Shown here in pieces: positions 15,390-27,237 of a DNA stretch of 28,665 nt. The position numbers were made by a program, and so were the translations under genes. The stretch covers positions 1-28,665 of the forward strand of contig JAFWOP010000104.1 of assembly GCA_017545365.1 (NCBI GenBank), written 5' to 3'. Numbering within the stretch: the first letter of the stretch is position 1; each line of letters opens with the position of its first letter. The notes beneath the pieces were generated by a model. The model made no database searches. It worked only from the letters and a program-made list of their open reading frames with translations, and was not told where the DNA came from. Source of the DNA: Bacteroidales bacterium. GTDB lineage: Bacteria; Bacteroidota; Bacteroidia; Bacteroidales; P3.

Positions 15390-15713
15390 TTAGGCTTTGC
15401 CGAGGATGTCGTAAGGGACGGTGTCGGCATTGCCGGGAATGCTGGGCTCGACAATGGTTCCAAAGTTCTGTTCGTACTTTTGGATGTTGTCGGCCAGGGC
15501 GTTCAGCAGACGTTTTGCATGCATGGGATTCATGATGACACGGGAACGGACTTGGGCGTTGGGTGTGCCGGGGAGCATCTGGGCAAAGTCGAGAATAATC
15601 TCTGAGGGACTATGCGATATGATGGCCAGATTGCTGTAGGTGCCCTTCGCCACGTCGGGAGCCATGTCTAGCTTGAGGTCCTTCATTGGATTGTTATTGC
15701 GGTTGTGATCCAT
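15390..15713 (-). CDS. DUF3467 family protein, last gene of the rpoBC operon
   Basis: 107 residues, small and without signal peptide. The central segment GTYSNLAIISHSPSEIILDFAQMLPG followed by VRSRVIMNPMHAKRLLNALADNIQKYEQNFG is characteristic of DUF3467, a domain found alone in many Bacteroidota, often directly behind rpoC. It starts 20 bp after the rpoC stop on the same strand and is followed by a strong terminator, so it is almost certainly co-transcribed with RNA polymerase genes. Its function is unknown. A role connected with transcription or translation is suggested only by linkage. Confidence 0.85.
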   Translation of the reverse strand: MDHNRNNNPMKDLKLDMAPDVAKGTYSNLAIISHSPSEIILDFAQMLPGTPNAQVRSRVIMNPMHAKRLLNALADNIQKYEQNFGTIVEPSIPGNADTVPYDILGKA

Positions 15714-15733
15714 AGTTGACGATTGTTAGGTGA

Positions 15734-18700
15734 TTATTTGTTCGAGAGTTCCATCTCCTCCTTGTTGCCAACGATGAGGTTGTCGTACTCACGGAGACCT
15801 GTACCGGCAGGAATCAGATGGCCGACGATAACATTCTCCTTCATGCCTTCGAGGAAGTCGCGACGGGCGTTGATGGCAGCCTCGGTAAGCACCTTGGTGG
15901 TCTCCTGGAAGGAGGCAGCGGAGATGAAGCTCTTGGTCTGCAACGATGCGCGGGTGATACCTTGCAGAATCTGCTTGGCGGTGGCCGGTTTGGCATCGCG
16001 GACGGTGACGAGTTTCTTGTCCTGACGGCGCAGGATGGAGTTCTCGTCGCGCAGACGGCGGGCAGTGATGATCTGACCGTTTTCGAGGGTTTCGCTGTCG
16101 CCTTGGTCTTCAACCACCTTCATGCCAAAGATTTCGTCGTTGGTCTCGTGGAAGTCAATCTTGTTGACCAGTTCGCCTTCGAGGTAACGGGTGTCGCCCG
16201 GGTCTTCGATTTCGACCTTGCGCATCATCTGGCGGACGATGACTTCGAAGTGCTTGTCGTTAATCTTCACACCTTGGAGGCGGTACACTTCCTGAACCTC
16301 GTTGACGATGTATTCCTGAACCTTCATCGGGCCCTTGATGGCGAGGATGTCGGCAGGAGTGATGGCACCGTCAGAGAGAGGCGTACCAGCTTTGACATAG
16401 TCGCTGTCCTGTGCCAGAATTTGCTTCGAGGTGGGGATGAGGTAGGTGCGCTGTTCGCCAGTCTTGCTGGTGATGGTAATCTGACGGTTGTTGCGTTTGA
16501 GTTTCTTGTCGATGTTGACGATACCGTCGATTTCGGCCACCACGGCGGGGTCGGATGGGTTACGGGCCTCGAAGAGCTCGGTGACGCGGGGAAGACCTCC
16601 CGTGATGTCGCCAGCCTTACCGAAGCTACGCGGTATCTTGACCATGATGTCACCAGCTTTGAGTTGCTGCCCCTTGTCGACACCAATATGGGCACCAACA
16701 GGAAGGTCGTACACTTTGAGAATGTTGCCCTCGCCATCGACAATGTTGAGGGTGGGGTTCTTGGTGCGCTGGCGCGACTCGATGACCACCTTGTCCTGCA
16801 AGCCTGTCTGAGCGTCGCTCTCGACACGGTAGGTGACGTTCTCGATGACGTTCTCGAAGGAGACGCGACCCGACACTTCGGAGATGATAACGGCATTGTA
16901 GGGATCCCATTCGGCGATGAAGTCGTTCTTTGCCAGGTGCTCGCCTGCAAGCTTGTACAGTTTTGCACCATAGGGCAGGAGGGCAGAGAAGAGGGTCACC
17001 TCGGTGGTCTCGTCTACGATGCGCATTTCGGCGGAACGACCCATGACGATGTGGTAGCTGTTGCCTTCGTTGTCGGTATAGGGGATAGCACGAAGCTCGT
17101 CGATTTCGAGACGTCCTTCATATTTGGCCACGAGGCTGGAGTTGGTACCGATGTTACCACCAGCAACACCACCCACGTGGAAGGTACGGAGAGTAAGCTG
17201 AGTACCGGGCTCACCGATAGCTTGTGCGGCAATGACGCCGACAGACTCACCTTTCTGAACCATTTTGCCAGTGGCAAGGTTGCGGCCATAGCACTTGGCG
17301 CAGACGCCGTGCTTGGCTTCGCAGGTGAGGACGGAACGGATTTCGACCTCTTCGATGGGGGACTCTTCAATAATTTTGCAGATTTCCTCGGTAAGTTCTT
17401 CGCCAGCACGAACGATGAGTTCGCCCGTATGAGGATGGTAGATATCGTGGACCGAGGTGCGACCCAGCAGTTTCTCGCTCAAGGAGACAACCACATCCTC
17501 ACCTTTCTTCAAGGCGGTGGTGGGAAGTCCGCGGAGGGTGCCGCAGTCTTCCATATTGATGATGACATCGTGCGCCACATCGACCAGACGGCGGGTCAAG
17601 TAACCGGCATCAGCGGTCTTTAGAGCGGTATCAGCAAGACCCTTACGGGCACCGTGGGTGGAGATGAAGTACTCCAACACTGAAAGGCCTTCCTTGAAGT
17701 TGGAGATAATGGGGTTCTCGATAATCTCGTTACCGGCAGCACCAGCCTTCTGCGGCTTGGCCATAAGGCCACGCATGCCAGAGAGCTGACGAATCTGTTC
17801 CTTACTACCACGAGCACCCGAATCGTACATCATGTAGATGGGATTGAATCCCTGATTGTCGGCCTTCAGCTGCTTCATCAGTGTTTCGGTGAGCTTGTTG
17901 TTGGTGTTAGTCCAGATATCGATAACGTGGTTGTAACGCTCGTTGTTGGTAATAAGACCCATGGAGTATTGCCCAAGAACCTCCTCGACCTCGTCGTTGG
18001 CCTTATCAATCAGTTCTTCCTTCTCTGCCGGGATGATGACATCACCCAGATTGAAGGAGAGGCCGCCACGGAATGCCTGACGGTAACCCATGTTCTTGAT
18101 ATCGTCGAGGAAGTTGGCGGTGACTGCATTGCCGCAAGCGGTGAAGAGGTCACCGATAATGTCGCGCAGGGATTTCTTACCCAGCACCATGTTGACATAA
18201 CCATATTCCTTGGGAACCACTTCGTTGAAGATGACGCGACCCACAGTGGTACGGATGCGGTCGGTCTTGATGAAGTGACCATTTTCGTCTAGGATGGGGT
18301 TGCCATCGTTGTCGCGGCGGATTTCGAACTCGGTGCGGCTACGCTCGGCAATTTCGGCGGGGGTGGAGCAGTCGATGTCGGTGAGGACCTTGCCGTCCTT
18401 ATCCTTGATTACTTCCATAAAGGTGTTGTCGGTCTTGACGAACTGGAACTCGTCGCGGCCTTGGGTATTCACCTTGACACTGATGCAGGCATTCAGGGAG
18501 ACGCGTTTCTCGTTGTATGCAATAATTACCTCTTCAGCAGAATAGAAACGATGTCCCTCGCCCAAAACGGTTTCGCCATTCATGCTGCGACGGGGTTTGG
18601 TCATGTAGTACAGACCGAGCACCATGTCCTGCGAAGGAACGGTGATAGGAGCGCCGTTGGCGGGGTTGAGGATGTTGTGGGTAGAGAGCATGAGGAGCTG

Positions 18701-20203
18701 AGCCTCCAGAATGGCAGCATTGCCCAGAGGCACGTGGACAGCCATCTGGTCACCATCGAAGTCAGCATTGAAGCCGGTACAGACGAGGGGGTGGAGGCGG
18801 ATAGCCTTACCTTCGACCAGTTTGGGCTGGAAAGCTTGAATACCCAGACGGTGCAGCGTAGGAGCACGGTTGAGCATGATGGGATGGCCTTTCAGGATAT
18901 TCTCAAGGATTTCCCACACCACGGGGTCCTTGCGGTCGACGACGCGCTTGGCAGACTTGACGGTCTTGACCAGGCCGCGTTCGAGGAGTTTGCGGATAAT
19001 AAAGGGTTTGAAGAGCTCGCTGGCCATGTCCTTAGGCAGACCGCATTCGTGCATCTTCAGCTCAGGTCCCACGACGATAACGGAACGGCCGGAGTAGTCG
19101 ACACGTTTACCCAGCAGGTTCTGACGGAAACGGCCCTGCTTACCTTTTAGTGAGTCGGAGAGCGACTTGAGGGAGCGGTTGCTGTCGGACTTGACGCTAG
19201 AGACCTTGCGGCTGTTGTCGAAAAGCGAGTCGACGGCTTCCTGAAGCATACGCTTCTCGTTGCGCATGATGACTTCGGGAGCCTTGATTTCGAACAGGCG
19301 TTTCAGACGGTTGTTGCGGATGATGACGCGGCGGTAGAGCTCGTTGATGTCGGAGGTGGCGAAACGGCCGCCATCCAGCGGGACGAGGGGACGCAGCTCG
19401 GGGGGGATGACCGGGATAATGGTCATAATCATCCATTCGGGACGGTTGTCCATACCGCGGGCCTGCATACGACGACGGCTCTCGCGGAAGGATTCCACCA
19501 CGTTCAAGCGTTTCAGGGCTTCCTGTTTGCGTTGGTTGGAAGACTCCTTAGAGGCACGGTCGCGCAGTTCGTAGCTGATCTTGTCGAGGTCGAGGTCGCA
19601 AAGAAGTTTATAGAGGGCTTCAGAACCCATGCCGACGATGAACTTATTGGGGTCGCTGTCGTCAAGCTGGTCGTTGCCTTCGGGTAGCGAATCAATAACA
19701 GAATAGTATTCCTCTTCAGCCAGAAGGTCGAGCTTTTTCACCGGCACTTCGTTGAGCATGGCTTTGCCCGGCTGGAGGACTATGTATTTCTCATAATAGA
19801 TTACCTGCTCTAGTTTCTTGCTGGGAACATCGAGCAGGGTACCGATTTTATTGGGTAGGGAACGGAAAAACCAGATGTGGGCGACGGGGACGGAGAGTTC
19901 GATATGACCCATACGCTCACGACGCACCTTTTTCTCAGTCACTTCCACACCGCAGCGGTCACAAGTGATGCCCTTGTAGCGGATGCGCTTGTACTTACCG
20001 CAATGGCACTCCCAGTCGCGTGTGGGACCGAAAATCTTCTCGCAGAAGAGGCCGTCGCGTTCGGGCTTGTAGGTGCGGTAGTTAATCGTCTCGGGTTTGG
20101 TCACTTCTCCATACGAGCGCTTTTTGATAGACTCAGGAGAGGCCAGACTGACGGTTATCGAATTGAAATCGTTCCTTAACTGTGATTCTTGTTTAAAAGC
20201 CAT
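15734..20203 (-). CDS. rpoC: DNA-directed RNA polymerase subunit beta'
   Basis: 1489 residues, full length. It forms the catalytic clamp with RpoB. The N-terminal zinc ribbon is [20 protein letters not shown] (Cys66, Cys68, Cys81, Cys84). The absolutely conserved NADFDGDQM holds the Mg-binding aspartates Asp481, Asp483 and Asp485. The bridge-helix and trigger-loop region lies further on ([22 protein letters not shown]). The second zinc site appears as [13 protein letters not shown]. The ATG at 20203 begins [16 protein letters not shown], normal for Bacteroidota. It lies 72 bp after rpoB. The gap contains ATTAAGA heptamers in tandem but no terminator, so the two are expected on one mRNA. Confidence 0.98.
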   Translation of the reverse strand: MAFKQESQLRNDFNSITVSLASPESIKKRSYGEVTKPETINYRTYKPERDGLFCEKIFGPTRDWECHCGKYKRIRYKGITCDRCGVEVTEKKVRRERMGHIELSVPVAHIWFFRSLPNKIGTLLDVPSKKLEQVIYYEKYIVLQPGKAMLNEVPVKKLDLLAEEEYYSVIDSLPEGNDQLDDSDPNKFIVGMGSEALYKLLCDLDLDKISYELRDRASKESSNQRKQEALKRLNVVESFRESRRRMQARGMDNRPEWMIMTIIPVIPPELRPLVPLDGGRFATSDINELYRRVIIRNNRLKRLFEIKAPEVIMRNEKRMLQEAVDSLFDNSRKVSSVKSDSNRSLKSLSDSLKGKQGRFRQNLLGKRVDYSGRSVIVVGPELKMHECGLPKDMASELFKPFIIRKLLERGLVKTVKSAKRVVDRKDPVVWEILENILKGHPIMLNRAPTLHRLGIQAFQPKLVEGKAIRLHPLVCTGFNADFDGDQMAVHVPLGNAAILEAQLLMLSTHNILNPANGAPITVPSQDMVLGLYYMTKPRRSMNGETVLGEGHRFYSAEEVIIAYNEKRVSLNACISVKVNTQGRDEFQFVKTDNTFMEVIKDKDGKVLTDIDCSTPAEIAERSRTEFEIRRDNDGNPILDENGHFIKTDRIRTTVGRVIFNEVVPKEYGYVNMVLGKKSLRDIIGDLFTACGNAVTANFLDDIKNMGYRQAFRGGLSFNLGDVIIPAEKEELIDKANDEVEEVLGQYSMGLITNNERYNHVIDIWTNTNNKLTETLMKQLKADNQGFNPIYMMYDSGARGSKEQIRQLSGMRGLMAKPQKAGAAGNEIIENPIISNFKEGLSVLEYFISTHGARKGLADTALKTADAGYLTRRLVDVAHDVIINMEDCGTLRGLPTTALKKGEDVVVSLSEKLLGRTSVHDIYHPHTGELIVRAGEELTEEICKIIEESPIEEVEIRSVLTCEAKHGVCAKCYGRNLATGKMVQKGESVGVIAAQAIGEPGTQLTLRTFHVGGVAGGNIGTNSSLVAKYEGRLEIDELRAIPYTDNEGNSYHIVMGRSAEMRIVDETTEVTLFSALLPYGAKLYKLAGEHLAKNDFIAEWDPYNAVIISEVSGRVSFENVIENVTYRVESDAQTGLQDKVVIESRQRTKNPTLNIVDGEGNILKVYDLPVGAHIGVDKGQQLKAGDIMVKIPRSFGKAGDITGGLPRVTELFEARNPSDPAVVAEIDGIVNIDKKLKRNNRQITITSKTGEQRTYLIPTSKQILAQDSDYVKAGTPLSDGAITPADILAIKGPMKVQEYIVNEVQEVYRLQGVKINDKHFEVIVRQMMRKVEIEDPGDTRYLEGELVNKIDFHETNDEIFGMKVVEDQGDSETLENGQIITARRLRDENSILRRQDKKLVTVRDAKPATAKQILQGITRASLQTKSFISAASFQETTKVLTEAAINARRDFLEGMKENVIVGHLIPAGTGLREYDNLIVGNKEEMELSNK

Positions 20204-20275
20204 CTTATTATAATTAAGAATTAAGAATTAAGAATTTGAGAGTTTTGGGGAGCTATCTAAAGACTTAATTCAGAA

Positions 20276-23200
20276 TTAATCAAATGTTACCTCTAAGCCT
20301 AAGCCACGCAGTTCGTGGACTAGGACATTGAACGACTCGGGGATGCCGGGAACAGGCATGTTGTCGCCCTTGACAATGGCCTCGTAGGCTTTGGCTCGAC
20401 CCACCACATCGTCGGACTTGACGGTGAGCACTTCCTGCAGCACGTGCGAAGCACCGAAGGCTTCGAGTGCCCAGACTTCCATCTCACCAAAACGCTGACC
20501 ACCGAAGTTGGCTTTACCGCCAAGAGGTTGCTGTGTGATGAGGGAGTAGGGGCCAATGCTACGGGCGTGCATCTTGTCGTCAATCATGTGGTGCAGCTTG
20601 AGCATGTAAATGTAACCCACGGTGGCAGGCTGGTCGAAGCGGTCGCCAGTCTCACCGTCGTACAGATAGGTGCGGCCATTTTCGGGAAGCCCGGCTTCAC
20701 GCATGTAGCCATTAATCTGTTCGAGGGTGGCACCATCGAAGATGGGGGTCTTGAAACGCTTGTTGAGCTTCTTGCCTGCCCATCCAAGGACGGTCTCATA
20801 AATCTGACCCAGGTTCATTCGTGAAGGCACGCCCAGAGGATTCAGCACGATGTCGACAGGGGTACCATCGGCCAGGAAGGGCATGTCCTCGGCACGGACA
20901 ATCTTTGAAACAATACCTTTGTTACCGTGACGACCGGCCATCTTATCACCGATGCGCAGTTTGCGCTTCATGGCAATATACACTTTGGCCATCTGCACAA
21001 TTCCACTGGGGAGGTCGTCACCCACGGTGAGGGCAAACTTGTTGCGCGTGAAGCGTCCGCTAATTTCACGGTTCTTAATGTTGTAGTTGTTCAACAACTC
21101 CTTGATAAGGTTGTTGGTCTCCTTGTCGGAAGTCCATTTGTTGGGGCTTACCTCGGTATAGTCGATGGCCTTGAGGGCTTTGGAGGTAAACTTGACCTTC
21201 TTGGGGATAAGCTCTTCCTTATGGTTGGTGTAGACACCATTGGAGGTCTTGCCTGCAAGGATGATAAGCAGGCGGTCGACCAGCTTCTCCTTCAGTTCGG
21301 CAACCTCGTTGTTGTATTCTTCTTCGGGTTTGGCAAGTAACTCTTTCTCCTTGGCGCGTTGCTTGCGGTCACGAACGATACGGGCAAAGAGTTTTTTGTC
21401 GATAACCACACCGCGGACCGATGGGGGCACTTTGAGCGATGCGTCCTTCACGTCACCAGCCTTGTCGCCAAAGATGGCGCGGAGCAGTTTCTCTTCGGGG
21501 GTAGGATCCGACTCACCCTTGGGGGTAATCTTACCAATGAGGATATCGCCTTCTTTCACTTCGGCACCGATACGGATGATACCGTTCTCGTCCAAATCCT
21601 TAGTAGCGTCGTTGCTGACATTGGGGATGTCGCGTGTGAGTTCCTCAAGACCGCGTTTGGTCTCACGGACTTCCAACGTATATTCTTCCACATGGACAGA
21701 GGTGAAGATATCTTCTCTCACCACGCGCTCGGAAATCACCACAGCATCTTCGAAGTTGTAGCCCTTCCAAGGCATGAAGGCGACCATCATGTTGCGGCCA
21801 AGGGCCAGTTCGCCGCCCTGGGTTGCATAGCCTTCGCACAGCACCTGTCCTTTCTTCACTTTGTCGCCTTTCTTCACAATGGGGCGGAGGTTGATGGAGG
21901 TGGAGTGGTTGGTACGCTGATAGCGGGTCAGTTTGTATTCGCGGACATCGTCGTCGAAGGAGACGAGACGCTCTTTCTCGGTACGGTTGTGGCGAATCAC
22001 AATCTTGGTAGAGTCGACATATTCAACCACACCATCGCCCAAGGCGTTCAGCAGCACACGGCTGTCTTCGGCCACAGACTTCTCGATGCCTGTACCCACG
22101 ATAGGTATTTCGGGGTTGAGCAGGGGAACGGCCTGACGCATCATGTTCGAACCCATCAGGGCACGGTTGGCGTCGTCGTGCTCCAAGAAGGGGATGAGCG
22201 AAGCAGCGATAGATGCAATCTGGTTTGAACCCATATCAATAAGGTCAATCTCTTCGGGACTGACAATGGGGAAGTCAGCCTGTCGGCGGGCTTTGACACG
22301 CTGAGCAAGGATGTTACCTTGTTCGTCCTGAGGCGTGGTGGCCTGTGCCACGGTCTTGTTTTCTTCGGACTCGGCGGTGTAATAGACGGGTTCTTCGTCC
22401 AGCATCACACGACCATTCTCAACGCGGCGATAGGGGGTTTCAATGAAACCGAGGTTGTTAATCTTAGCGTAAACGCAGAGCGAGGAGATAAGACCGATAT
22501 TGGGGCCTTCAGGAGTCTCGATAGTGCAGAGTCGTCCATAATGGGTGTAATGAACGTCACGAACCTCAAATCCGGCACGCTCACGCGACAGACCGCCAGG
22601 ACCCAGTGCTGAGATACGGCGCTTGTGCGTCACCTCGGCCAAAGGATTGGTCTGGTCCATGAACTGCGACAGCTGATTGGTACCAAAGAAAGAGTTGATG
22701 ACCGATGACAGGGTCTTGGCATTAATCAGCTCAGTAGGCGTGAAGACCTCGTTGTCGCGGACATTCATACGCTCACGAATGGTGCGTGACATACGGGCCA
22801 AGCCGACGCCAAACTGGTTATAAAGCTGTTCGCCGGAGGTGCGGACACGACGGTTGGACAAGTGGTCGATATCGTCGACATCAGCCTTCTGGTTAATAAG
22901 CTGAATAAGATATTTAATAATCGAAGTAATATCCGTCTGGGTGAGTACTCGGACGGTGTCGGGGATGTCGAGGTTCAACTTAGTGTTGATACGATAGCGA
23001 CCCACCTCGCCAAGGTCGTAGCGTTTGTCGGAGAAAAACAGCTTCTCAATGATACCGCGGGCGGTTTCCTCGTCTGGCGGTTCTGCATTGCGGAGCTGAC
23101 GGTAGATATACTCAACGGCCTCTTTAGAGTTGTTGGTGGTATCTTTCTTCAACGTATTATAGATGACTGAATAGTCAATGCCGTCACGGTCCTCCACTTT

Positions 23201-24082
23201 TACGAGGACTGTTTTGACATCGAGTTCAAGTATTTTTTCAATATCTTCTTCGGTAATCTCTTTGTCGCGCTCGATTACCACTTCGGTACGTTCCATCGAA
23301 ACGACTTCACCGGTATCTTCGTCCACAAAGTCTTCAGTCCACGAGTCTACGACACGTGCTGCTAGTTGTTTACCGACAACCTTCTTCAGGTTGGCTTTGG
23401 AGACCTTCACCTCTTCGGCCAAGGAAAAGATGTCCAGTATGTCCTTGTCTGTCTCATAACCGATAGCCCTCAACAGAGTGGTGATAGGCAGTTTCTTCTT
23501 ACGGTCGATGTAGGCATACATGACGTTGTTGATATCAGTAGTGAATTCCATCCACGAGCCCTTGAAGGGGATGATACGGGCAGAGTACAACTGTGTACCG
23601 TTGGAATGGAACTGAGTGCCAAAAAACACACCTGGTGAACGGTGCAACTGTGACACTACAACGCGCTCAGCACCATTGATGACAAATGTGCCCTTGGGCG
23701 TCATATAGGGTATCATACCCAGATAGACAGGCTGCTCGATAGCCTGAAAGTCCTCATTTTCCGGGTCATTGCACGATAGCTTTAATTTGGCCTTCAGGGG
23801 GACGCTGTAGGTCAATCCTCGTTCGATACACTCCTCAATTGTGTAGCGGGGGGGGTCAATAAAATAGTCGAGGAATTCTAACGTGAAATTGTTACGTGCA
23901 TCTGAAATTGGGAAGTTCTCTTTGAAAACCTTAAACAAGCCTTCGTCAAGACGGTTGTCTGGATTGGTCTCAATCTGGAAGAAATCCTGGAACGACTTCA
24001 GCTGGATGTCGAGAAAGTCAGGATATTCGTATTTGCGGACAGATGCAAAATTTACTACTTCGATAGGTTGATTATTAGCCAA
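20276..24082 (-). CDS. rpoB: DNA-directed RNA polymerase subunit beta
   Basis: 1268 residues, the usual length in Bacteroidales. The rifampicin-binding cluster is intact: [17 protein letters not shown], then [20 protein letters not shown]. Residues equivalent to E. coli Asp516, His526 and Ser531 are Asp476, His486 and Ser491, all wild type. The C-terminal catalytic and switch regions are present ([46 protein letters not shown], where RpoB contacts the beta' subunit). The start [24 protein letters not shown] is typical for the phylum. It is separated from rplL by 204 bp that hold two hairpins, which probably set the ratio of polymerase to ribosomal protein. Confidence 0.98.
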   Translation of the reverse strand: MANNQPIEVVNFASVRKYEYPDFLDIQLKSFQDFFQIETNPDNRLDEGLFKVFKENFPISDARNNFTLEFLDYFIDPPRYTIEECIERGLTYSVPLKAKLKLSCNDPENEDFQAIEQPVYLGMIPYMTPKGTFVINGAERVVVSQLHRSPGVFFGTQFHSNGTQLYSARIIPFKGSWMEFTTDINNVMYAYIDRKKKLPITTLLRAIGYETDKDILDIFSLAEEVKVSKANLKKVVGKQLAARVVDSWTEDFVDEDTGEVVSMERTEVVIERDKEITEEDIEKILELDVKTVLVKVEDRDGIDYSVIYNTLKKDTTNNSKEAVEYIYRQLRNAEPPDEETARGIIEKLFFSDKRYDLGEVGRYRINTKLNLDIPDTVRVLTQTDITSIIKYLIQLINQKADVDDIDHLSNRRVRTSGEQLYNQFGVGLARMSRTIRERMNVRDNEVFTPTELINAKTLSSVINSFFGTNQLSQFMDQTNPLAEVTHKRRISALGPGGLSRERAGFEVRDVHYTHYGRLCTIETPEGPNIGLISSLCVYAKINNLGFIETPYRRVENGRVMLDEEPVYYTAESEENKTVAQATTPQDEQGNILAQRVKARRQADFPIVSPEEIDLIDMGSNQIASIAASLIPFLEHDDANRALMGSNMMRQAVPLLNPEIPIVGTGIEKSVAEDSRVLLNALGDGVVEYVDSTKIVIRHNRTEKERLVSFDDDVREYKLTRYQRTNHSTSINLRPIVKKGDKVKKGQVLCEGYATQGGELALGRNMMVAFMPWKGYNFEDAVVISERVVREDIFTSVHVEEYTLEVRETKRGLEELTRDIPNVSNDATKDLDENGIIRIGAEVKEGDILIGKITPKGESDPTPEEKLLRAIFGDKAGDVKDASLKVPPSVRGVVIDKKLFARIVRDRKQRAKEKELLAKPEEEYNNEVAELKEKLVDRLLIILAGKTSNGVYTNHKEELIPKKVKFTSKALKAIDYTEVSPNKWTSDKETNNLIKELLNNYNIKNREISGRFTRNKFALTVGDDLPSGIVQMAKVYIAMKRKLRIGDKMAGRHGNKGIVSKIVRAEDMPFLADGTPVDIVLNPLGVPSRMNLGQIYETVLGWAGKKLNKRFKTPIFDGATLEQINGYMREAGLPENGRTYLYDGETGDRFDQPATVGYIYMLKLHHMIDDKMHARSIGPYSLITQQPLGGKANFGGQRFGEMEVWALEAFGASHVLQEVLTVKSDDVVGRAKAYEAIVKGDNMPVPGIPESFNVLVHELRGLGLEVTFD

Positions 24083-24163
24083 GGGACTTAATTTTAAATT
24101 TGAATCAAGAAGGTAAAACTCGGAATCGCTGTGCTACTACTCACTTAGGAGAGATGGATAGTC

Positions 24164-24179
24164 AACTCTTTTTAGAGTT
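24164..24179 (-). promoter_or_regulatory. Small hairpin in the rpoB leader
   Basis: AACTCTttttAGAGTT is a 6-bp perfect stem with a 4-nt loop, about 80 nt before the rpoB start codon. It is in the transcribed region between rplL and rpoB. Its role is unknown; it could support attenuation or mRNA processing together with the larger hairpin just upstream. Confidence 0.4.
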
Positions 24180-24223
24180 AGTCTAAGAATATAAAGGGTG
24201 CTATAGCCGATTTGCATAGCAAA

Positions 24224-24265
24224 GAGGAATAGGCACTCCGGGAGTAACCGGAGGCCCTATTCCTC
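24224..24265 (-). promoter_or_regulatory. Large two-stem hairpin between rplL and rpoB (attenuator or processing site)
   Basis: GAGGAATAGG (24224-24233) pairs perfectly with CCTATTCCTC (24256-24265). Inside it CTCCGG (24236-24241) pairs perfectly with CCGGAG (24248-24253), separated from the outer stem only by small symmetric loops. It sits 21 bp after the rplL stop. The minus-strand sequence beyond is TTTGCTATGC, with only a short T-run, so partial termination or RNase processing is more likely than complete termination. In E. coli an attenuator and an RNase III site occupy the same interval. Confidence 0.65.
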
Positions 24266-24286
24266 GTGGAAATCCTATAGTTTCAA

Positions 24287-24670
24287 CTATTTGATCTCAA
24301 CTTCGGCACCAGCCTCTTCGAGAGCTTTCTTCAAGGACTCGGCCTCGTCTTTGCTCACGCCTTCCTTAACGGGCTTAGGAGCGTTGTCAACGAGTTCCTT
24401 GGACTCTTTCAGACCCAGGCTAGCCATATCCTTAACGGCCTTCACAACGCCAAGTTTCTTGGTTGCATCGGGAACGCCCTTCAGAATGACGTCAAAAGAG
24501 GTCTTCTCTTCGGCGGCGGCGGCAGCGCCAGCGGCGGGACCAGCGGCAACTGCAACAGCTGCAGCAGCGGGTTCAATACCATACTCTTCTTTCAGAAGGT
24601 CGGTGAGTTCTTTTACTTCTTTAACGGTTAAGTTAACTAATTCTTCAGCAATAGCTTTGATGTCTGCCAT
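24287..24670 (-). CDS. rplL: 50S ribosomal protein L7/L12
   Basis: 127 residues, normal length. The N-terminal dimerisation part ([34 protein letters not shown]) is followed by an Ala/Gly-rich hinge (about 34-52) and the C-terminal factor-binding domain (from [12 protein letters not shown]), with the conserved [20 protein letters not shown] helix pair contacting EF-Tu and EF-G. It forms the mobile ribosomal stalk bound to L10. It lies 81 bp after rplJ in the same operon. Confidence 0.98.
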   Translation of the reverse strand: MADIKAIAEELVNLTVKEVKELTDLLKEEYGIEPAAAAVAVAAGPAAGAAAAAEEKTSFDVILKGVPDATKKLGVVKAVKDMASLGLKESKELVDNAPKPVKEGVSKDEAESLKKALEEAGAEVEIK

Positions 24671-24751
24671 GACTTTATTTTTTTAATGTGTTTTACGAAT
24701 AAATTGATTTGTTGTTTCTTTGTGGACTTTTGACGGGGTCCGACCGAAAGC

Positions 24752-25285
24752 TTATTCGGCTTTCTTCTCTTCTAATGTTTTCAAAATACCAGTAATGTTG
24801 TTGGCACCCGATTGGACCTGAGAAATAACGTTCTTGATCGGGGACTGGAGAAGAGCCATAACATCGGCGATGAGCTCGTTCTTGGACTTGATATTGACAA
24901 GTGCATCAAGATGCTCGGCTCCGATATAGAAGCACTCTTCAACATAGGCACCTTTCAGGACGGGTTTCTGAGCACCCTTCTCCTTTTCACGAAACTCTTT
25001 GATGAGCTTGGCGGGAGCATTGTTGGTGTTCGAAAGCATTATGGCAGTCTCGCCCTTAATCGTGGGGTAGAGCTCGGAATAGTCCATTCCGCTGCGCTCC
25101 ATAGCCTTGATAAGAAGAGCGTTCTTGACGACTTCCAACTTGACCTCTTTGCGAAATGCCGCACGGCGCAGCTTGCTTGTGAGCACAGAGTTCAAGCCTC
25201 CGATATCAGCAATATAGATAAGAGGATAACTCTTTATCTCTTCGCACAACTGGTCAATCAGTTGGTCTTTTTGTTCTTTTCTCAT
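24752..25285 (-). CDS. rplJ: 50S ribosomal protein L10
   Basis: 177 residues, close to family length. N-terminal RNA-binding domain (MRKEQKDQLIDQLCEEIKSYPLIYIADIGGLNS) and KLRRAAFRKEVKLEVVKNALLIKAM, then the C-terminal helix (residues about 140-177) that carries L7/L12 dimers. It binds 23S rRNA at the GTPase-associated centre. Only 23 bp separate it from rplA, so the long L10-binding leader known upstream of rplJ in E. coli has no room here. Feedback control, if any, must use another site. Confidence 0.97.
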   Translation of the reverse strand: MRKEQKDQLIDQLCEEIKSYPLIYIADIGGLNSVLTSKLRRAAFRKEVKLEVVKNALLIKAMERSGMDYSELYPTIKGETAIMLSNTNNAPAKLIKEFREKEKGAQKPVLKGAYVEECFYIGAEHLDALVNIKSKNELIADVMALLQSPIKNVISQVQSGANNITGILKTLEEKKAE

Positions 25286-25308
25286 AATGATCTTTCAATA
25301 ATTAAATG

Positions 25309-26004
25309 TTACAAGGTGGCGGCTTTAGTGTCAACCTTAACTCCAGGACTCATTGTACTGCTGATGCAGATACTTTTGACATAGGTGCCTTTTGCTGCTG
25401 AGGGTTTCAACTTGATGATTGCTTGAAGCACCTCGCGGGCGTTGTCAACAATCTTGTTGCTGTCGAACGACACCTTTGCGACGGCAGTGTGGATAATACC
25501 AAACTTGTCGACCTTGAAGTCAATCTTACCGGCTTTGGCCTCCTGGACAGCTTTGCCAACTTCCATTGTAACGGTACCAGTCTTGGGATTCGGCATCAGG
25601 CCGCGGGGACCTAAGATACGGCCGAGAGCACCAATCTTGGGCATACAGCTGGGCATGGTAATGATAACGTCTACATCCGTCCAACCGCCTTTAATCTTGG
25701 TGATGTACTCATCAAGACCATAATAATCAGCTCCGGCTGCCTTAGCTTCTTCTTCCTTGTCAGGGGTGCAGAGAACAAGCACACGCACGGTCTTACCAGT
25801 GCCGTGAGGCAGTGTCACACTGCCGCGCACCATCTGGTTGGCCTTACGGGGGTCGACACCCAGACGCACATCGATATCAACGGATGCGTCAAATTTGGTG
25901 TATGTGATGTTCTTCACAACCTCCACTGCTTCTTCAAGCGAATAGACCTGATTCTTGTCGAATTTGGCTAAAGCTTCTTTTTGTTTCTTCGTTAATTTTG
26001 CCAT
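25309..26004 (-). CDS. rplA: 50S ribosomal protein L1
   Basis: 231 residues, usual length. Recognised by [31 protein letters not shown] at the N-terminus, the [24 protein letters not shown] segment, and [19 protein letters not shown], the signature of the L1 family. It forms the L1 stalk of the 50S E site and represses its own operon in E. coli by binding mRNA. It is located 67 bp behind rplK. Confidence 0.98.
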   Translation of the reverse strand: MAKLTKKQKEALAKFDKNQVYSLEEAVEVVKNITYTKFDASVDIDVRLGVDPRKANQMVRGSVTLPHGTGKTVRVLVLCTPDKEEEAKAAGADYYGLDEYITKIKGGWTDVDVIITMPSCMPKIGALGRILGPRGLMPNPKTGTVTMEVGKAVQEAKAGKIDFKVDKFGIIHTAVAKVSFDSNKIVDNAREVLQAIIKLKPSAAKGTYVKSICISSTMSPGVKVDTKAATL

Positions 26005-26071
26005 GATTTTTGATTTTTGTGGTCACCGCATCGCTTCTTCTACGATGCTACCACTTTGTTAATAAACTTGT

Positions 26072-26515
26072 TTACTTTGCAAGAGGGTTCTCTCCTTTGA
26101 CCGAGATACCCATGCTGCGTGCAGTGCCAGCCACCATGCTCATAGCTGATTCAATAGTGAAGCAGTTAAGGTCAGGCATCTTGGCTTCTGCAATCTGACG
26201 TACCTGCTCCCAAGTCACAGAGGCGACCTTCACGCGGTTGGGCTCGGCTGAACCCTTGGCGGCTTTGGACATCTCTTTCAACTGAACGGCAACAGGGGGC
26301 GTCTTAACTACAAAGTCAAAGGATTTGTCGGCATAAACAGTGATAATAACGGGGACGATTTTCCCAGCCTGATCCTGAGTACGAGCATTGAACTGCTTGC
26401 AGAACTCCATGATGTTCACACCTTTGGCACCCAATGCGGGTCCCACTGGAGGAGCGGGGTTAGCTGCACCACCTTTGATTTGCAATTTAATCAATCCTGC
26501 AACTTCTTTTGCCAT
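26072..26515 (-). CDS. rplK: 50S ribosomal protein L11
   Basis: 147 residues, slightly longer than the 141 of E. coli. The N-terminal proline-rich [36 protein letters not shown] is diagnostic: this domain works with the thiostrepton-binding rRNA loop. The C-terminal rRNA-binding domain ends [14 protein letters not shown]. It lies 37 bp behind nusG. Confidence 0.98.
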   Translation of the reverse strand: MAKEVAGLIKLQIKGGAANPAPPVGPALGAKGVNIMEFCKQFNARTQDQAGKIVPVIITVYADKSFDFVVKTPPVAVQLKEMSKAAKGSAEPNRVKVASVTWEQVRQIAEAKMPDLNCFTIESAMSMVAGTARSMGISVKGENPLAK

Positions 26516-26552
26516 TGATCTAAATTTTAAATAGGTTGATTTAGTACTGAAA

Positions 26553-27101
26553 CTACTCTTTCTCTACCTGGTTATAGCCGAGTTCCAGCGGCGTTTTGCG
26601 ACCGAAGATTTTGACCGTAACTTTCAATTTCTTCTTCTCGTCGTTCACCTCCTCTACAACACCGGCAAAACTGCTGAAGGGTCCATCAATCACCTTGACC
26701 GACTCTCCAACCATAAAGGCATCGGAATTGCCGTCTATGGCATCCAATTGGTCATCCATCTTGCCCAAAATGCGGTTGATTTCATACGGGCGCATCGGGA
26801 TGGGTTTGCCACCACCCGACTCGCGGAGAAAGTCCAACACATTGGGCACATTCTGGATAACTGGGATGATTTCATCGCGCAAATCGGCTTCAATCAACAC
26901 ATACCCAGGAAAGTAGTTGCGATCTTTTACAACTTTCTTCCCATTGCGGATTGCGTAAACCTTTTCGGTAGGAATAAGCACTTGAGGCACATCTTCGCTC
27001 CAGCCACGCTTGGCCATCTCGCTTTCGATGTACTCCTTAGCCTTCTTCTCCTTGCCGCTTATAGCTCTGACAACATACCATTTCTTAGATTGCTGTTCCA
27101 T
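26553..27101 (-). CDS. nusG: Transcription termination/antitermination factor NusG
   Basis: 182 residues from the ATG at 27099-27101 ([20 protein letters not shown]). An upstream in-frame ATG at 27134 would add eleven residues (MSINPLFFSYN) that are not family-like, so the internal start is chosen. NGN domain: [31 protein letters not shown] and VLDFL (residues about 7-110), which contacts RNA polymerase. C-terminal KOW domain: [31 protein letters not shown] (about 125-180), which contacts Rho or ribosomal S10. It is in the standard place between secE and rplK. Confidence 0.95.
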   Translation of the reverse strand: MEQQSKKWYVVRAISGKEKKAKEYIESEMAKRGWSEDVPQVLIPTEKVYAIRNGKKVVKDRNYFPGYVLIEADLRDEIIPVIQNVPNVLDFLRESGGGKPIPMRPYEINRILGKMDDQLDAIDGNSDAFMVGESVKVIDGPFSSFAGVVEEVNDEKKKLKVTVKIFGRKTPLELGYNQVEKE

Positions 27102-27237
27102 GTTGTAACTAAAGAATAGTGGGTTTATACTCATTCATTTTCGACAACTGCCGGAATGAATGCGCTTTTCCAGACAAAGATGACAGATTCCTAGTCTCAA
27201 TTATAATTGGGAAGCAAGACTGGCTGTCCATCAGCAT

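Noticed and set aside
15818..17623. Open frame of 601 codons on the plus strand
   Set aside because: It is antisense to rpoC throughout, and its composition is that of the complementary strand of a conserved gene. It has no promoter or motif of its own.
20208..20236. Tandem ATTAAGA heptamers between rpoB and rpoC
   Set aside because: About three A/T-rich copies are low-complexity leader sequence. No structure or control element can be supported.
22600..22700. Possible rifampicin-resistance changes in rpoB
   Set aside because: Residues equivalent to E. coli Asp516, His526 and Ser531 are all wild type, so no resistance is indicated.
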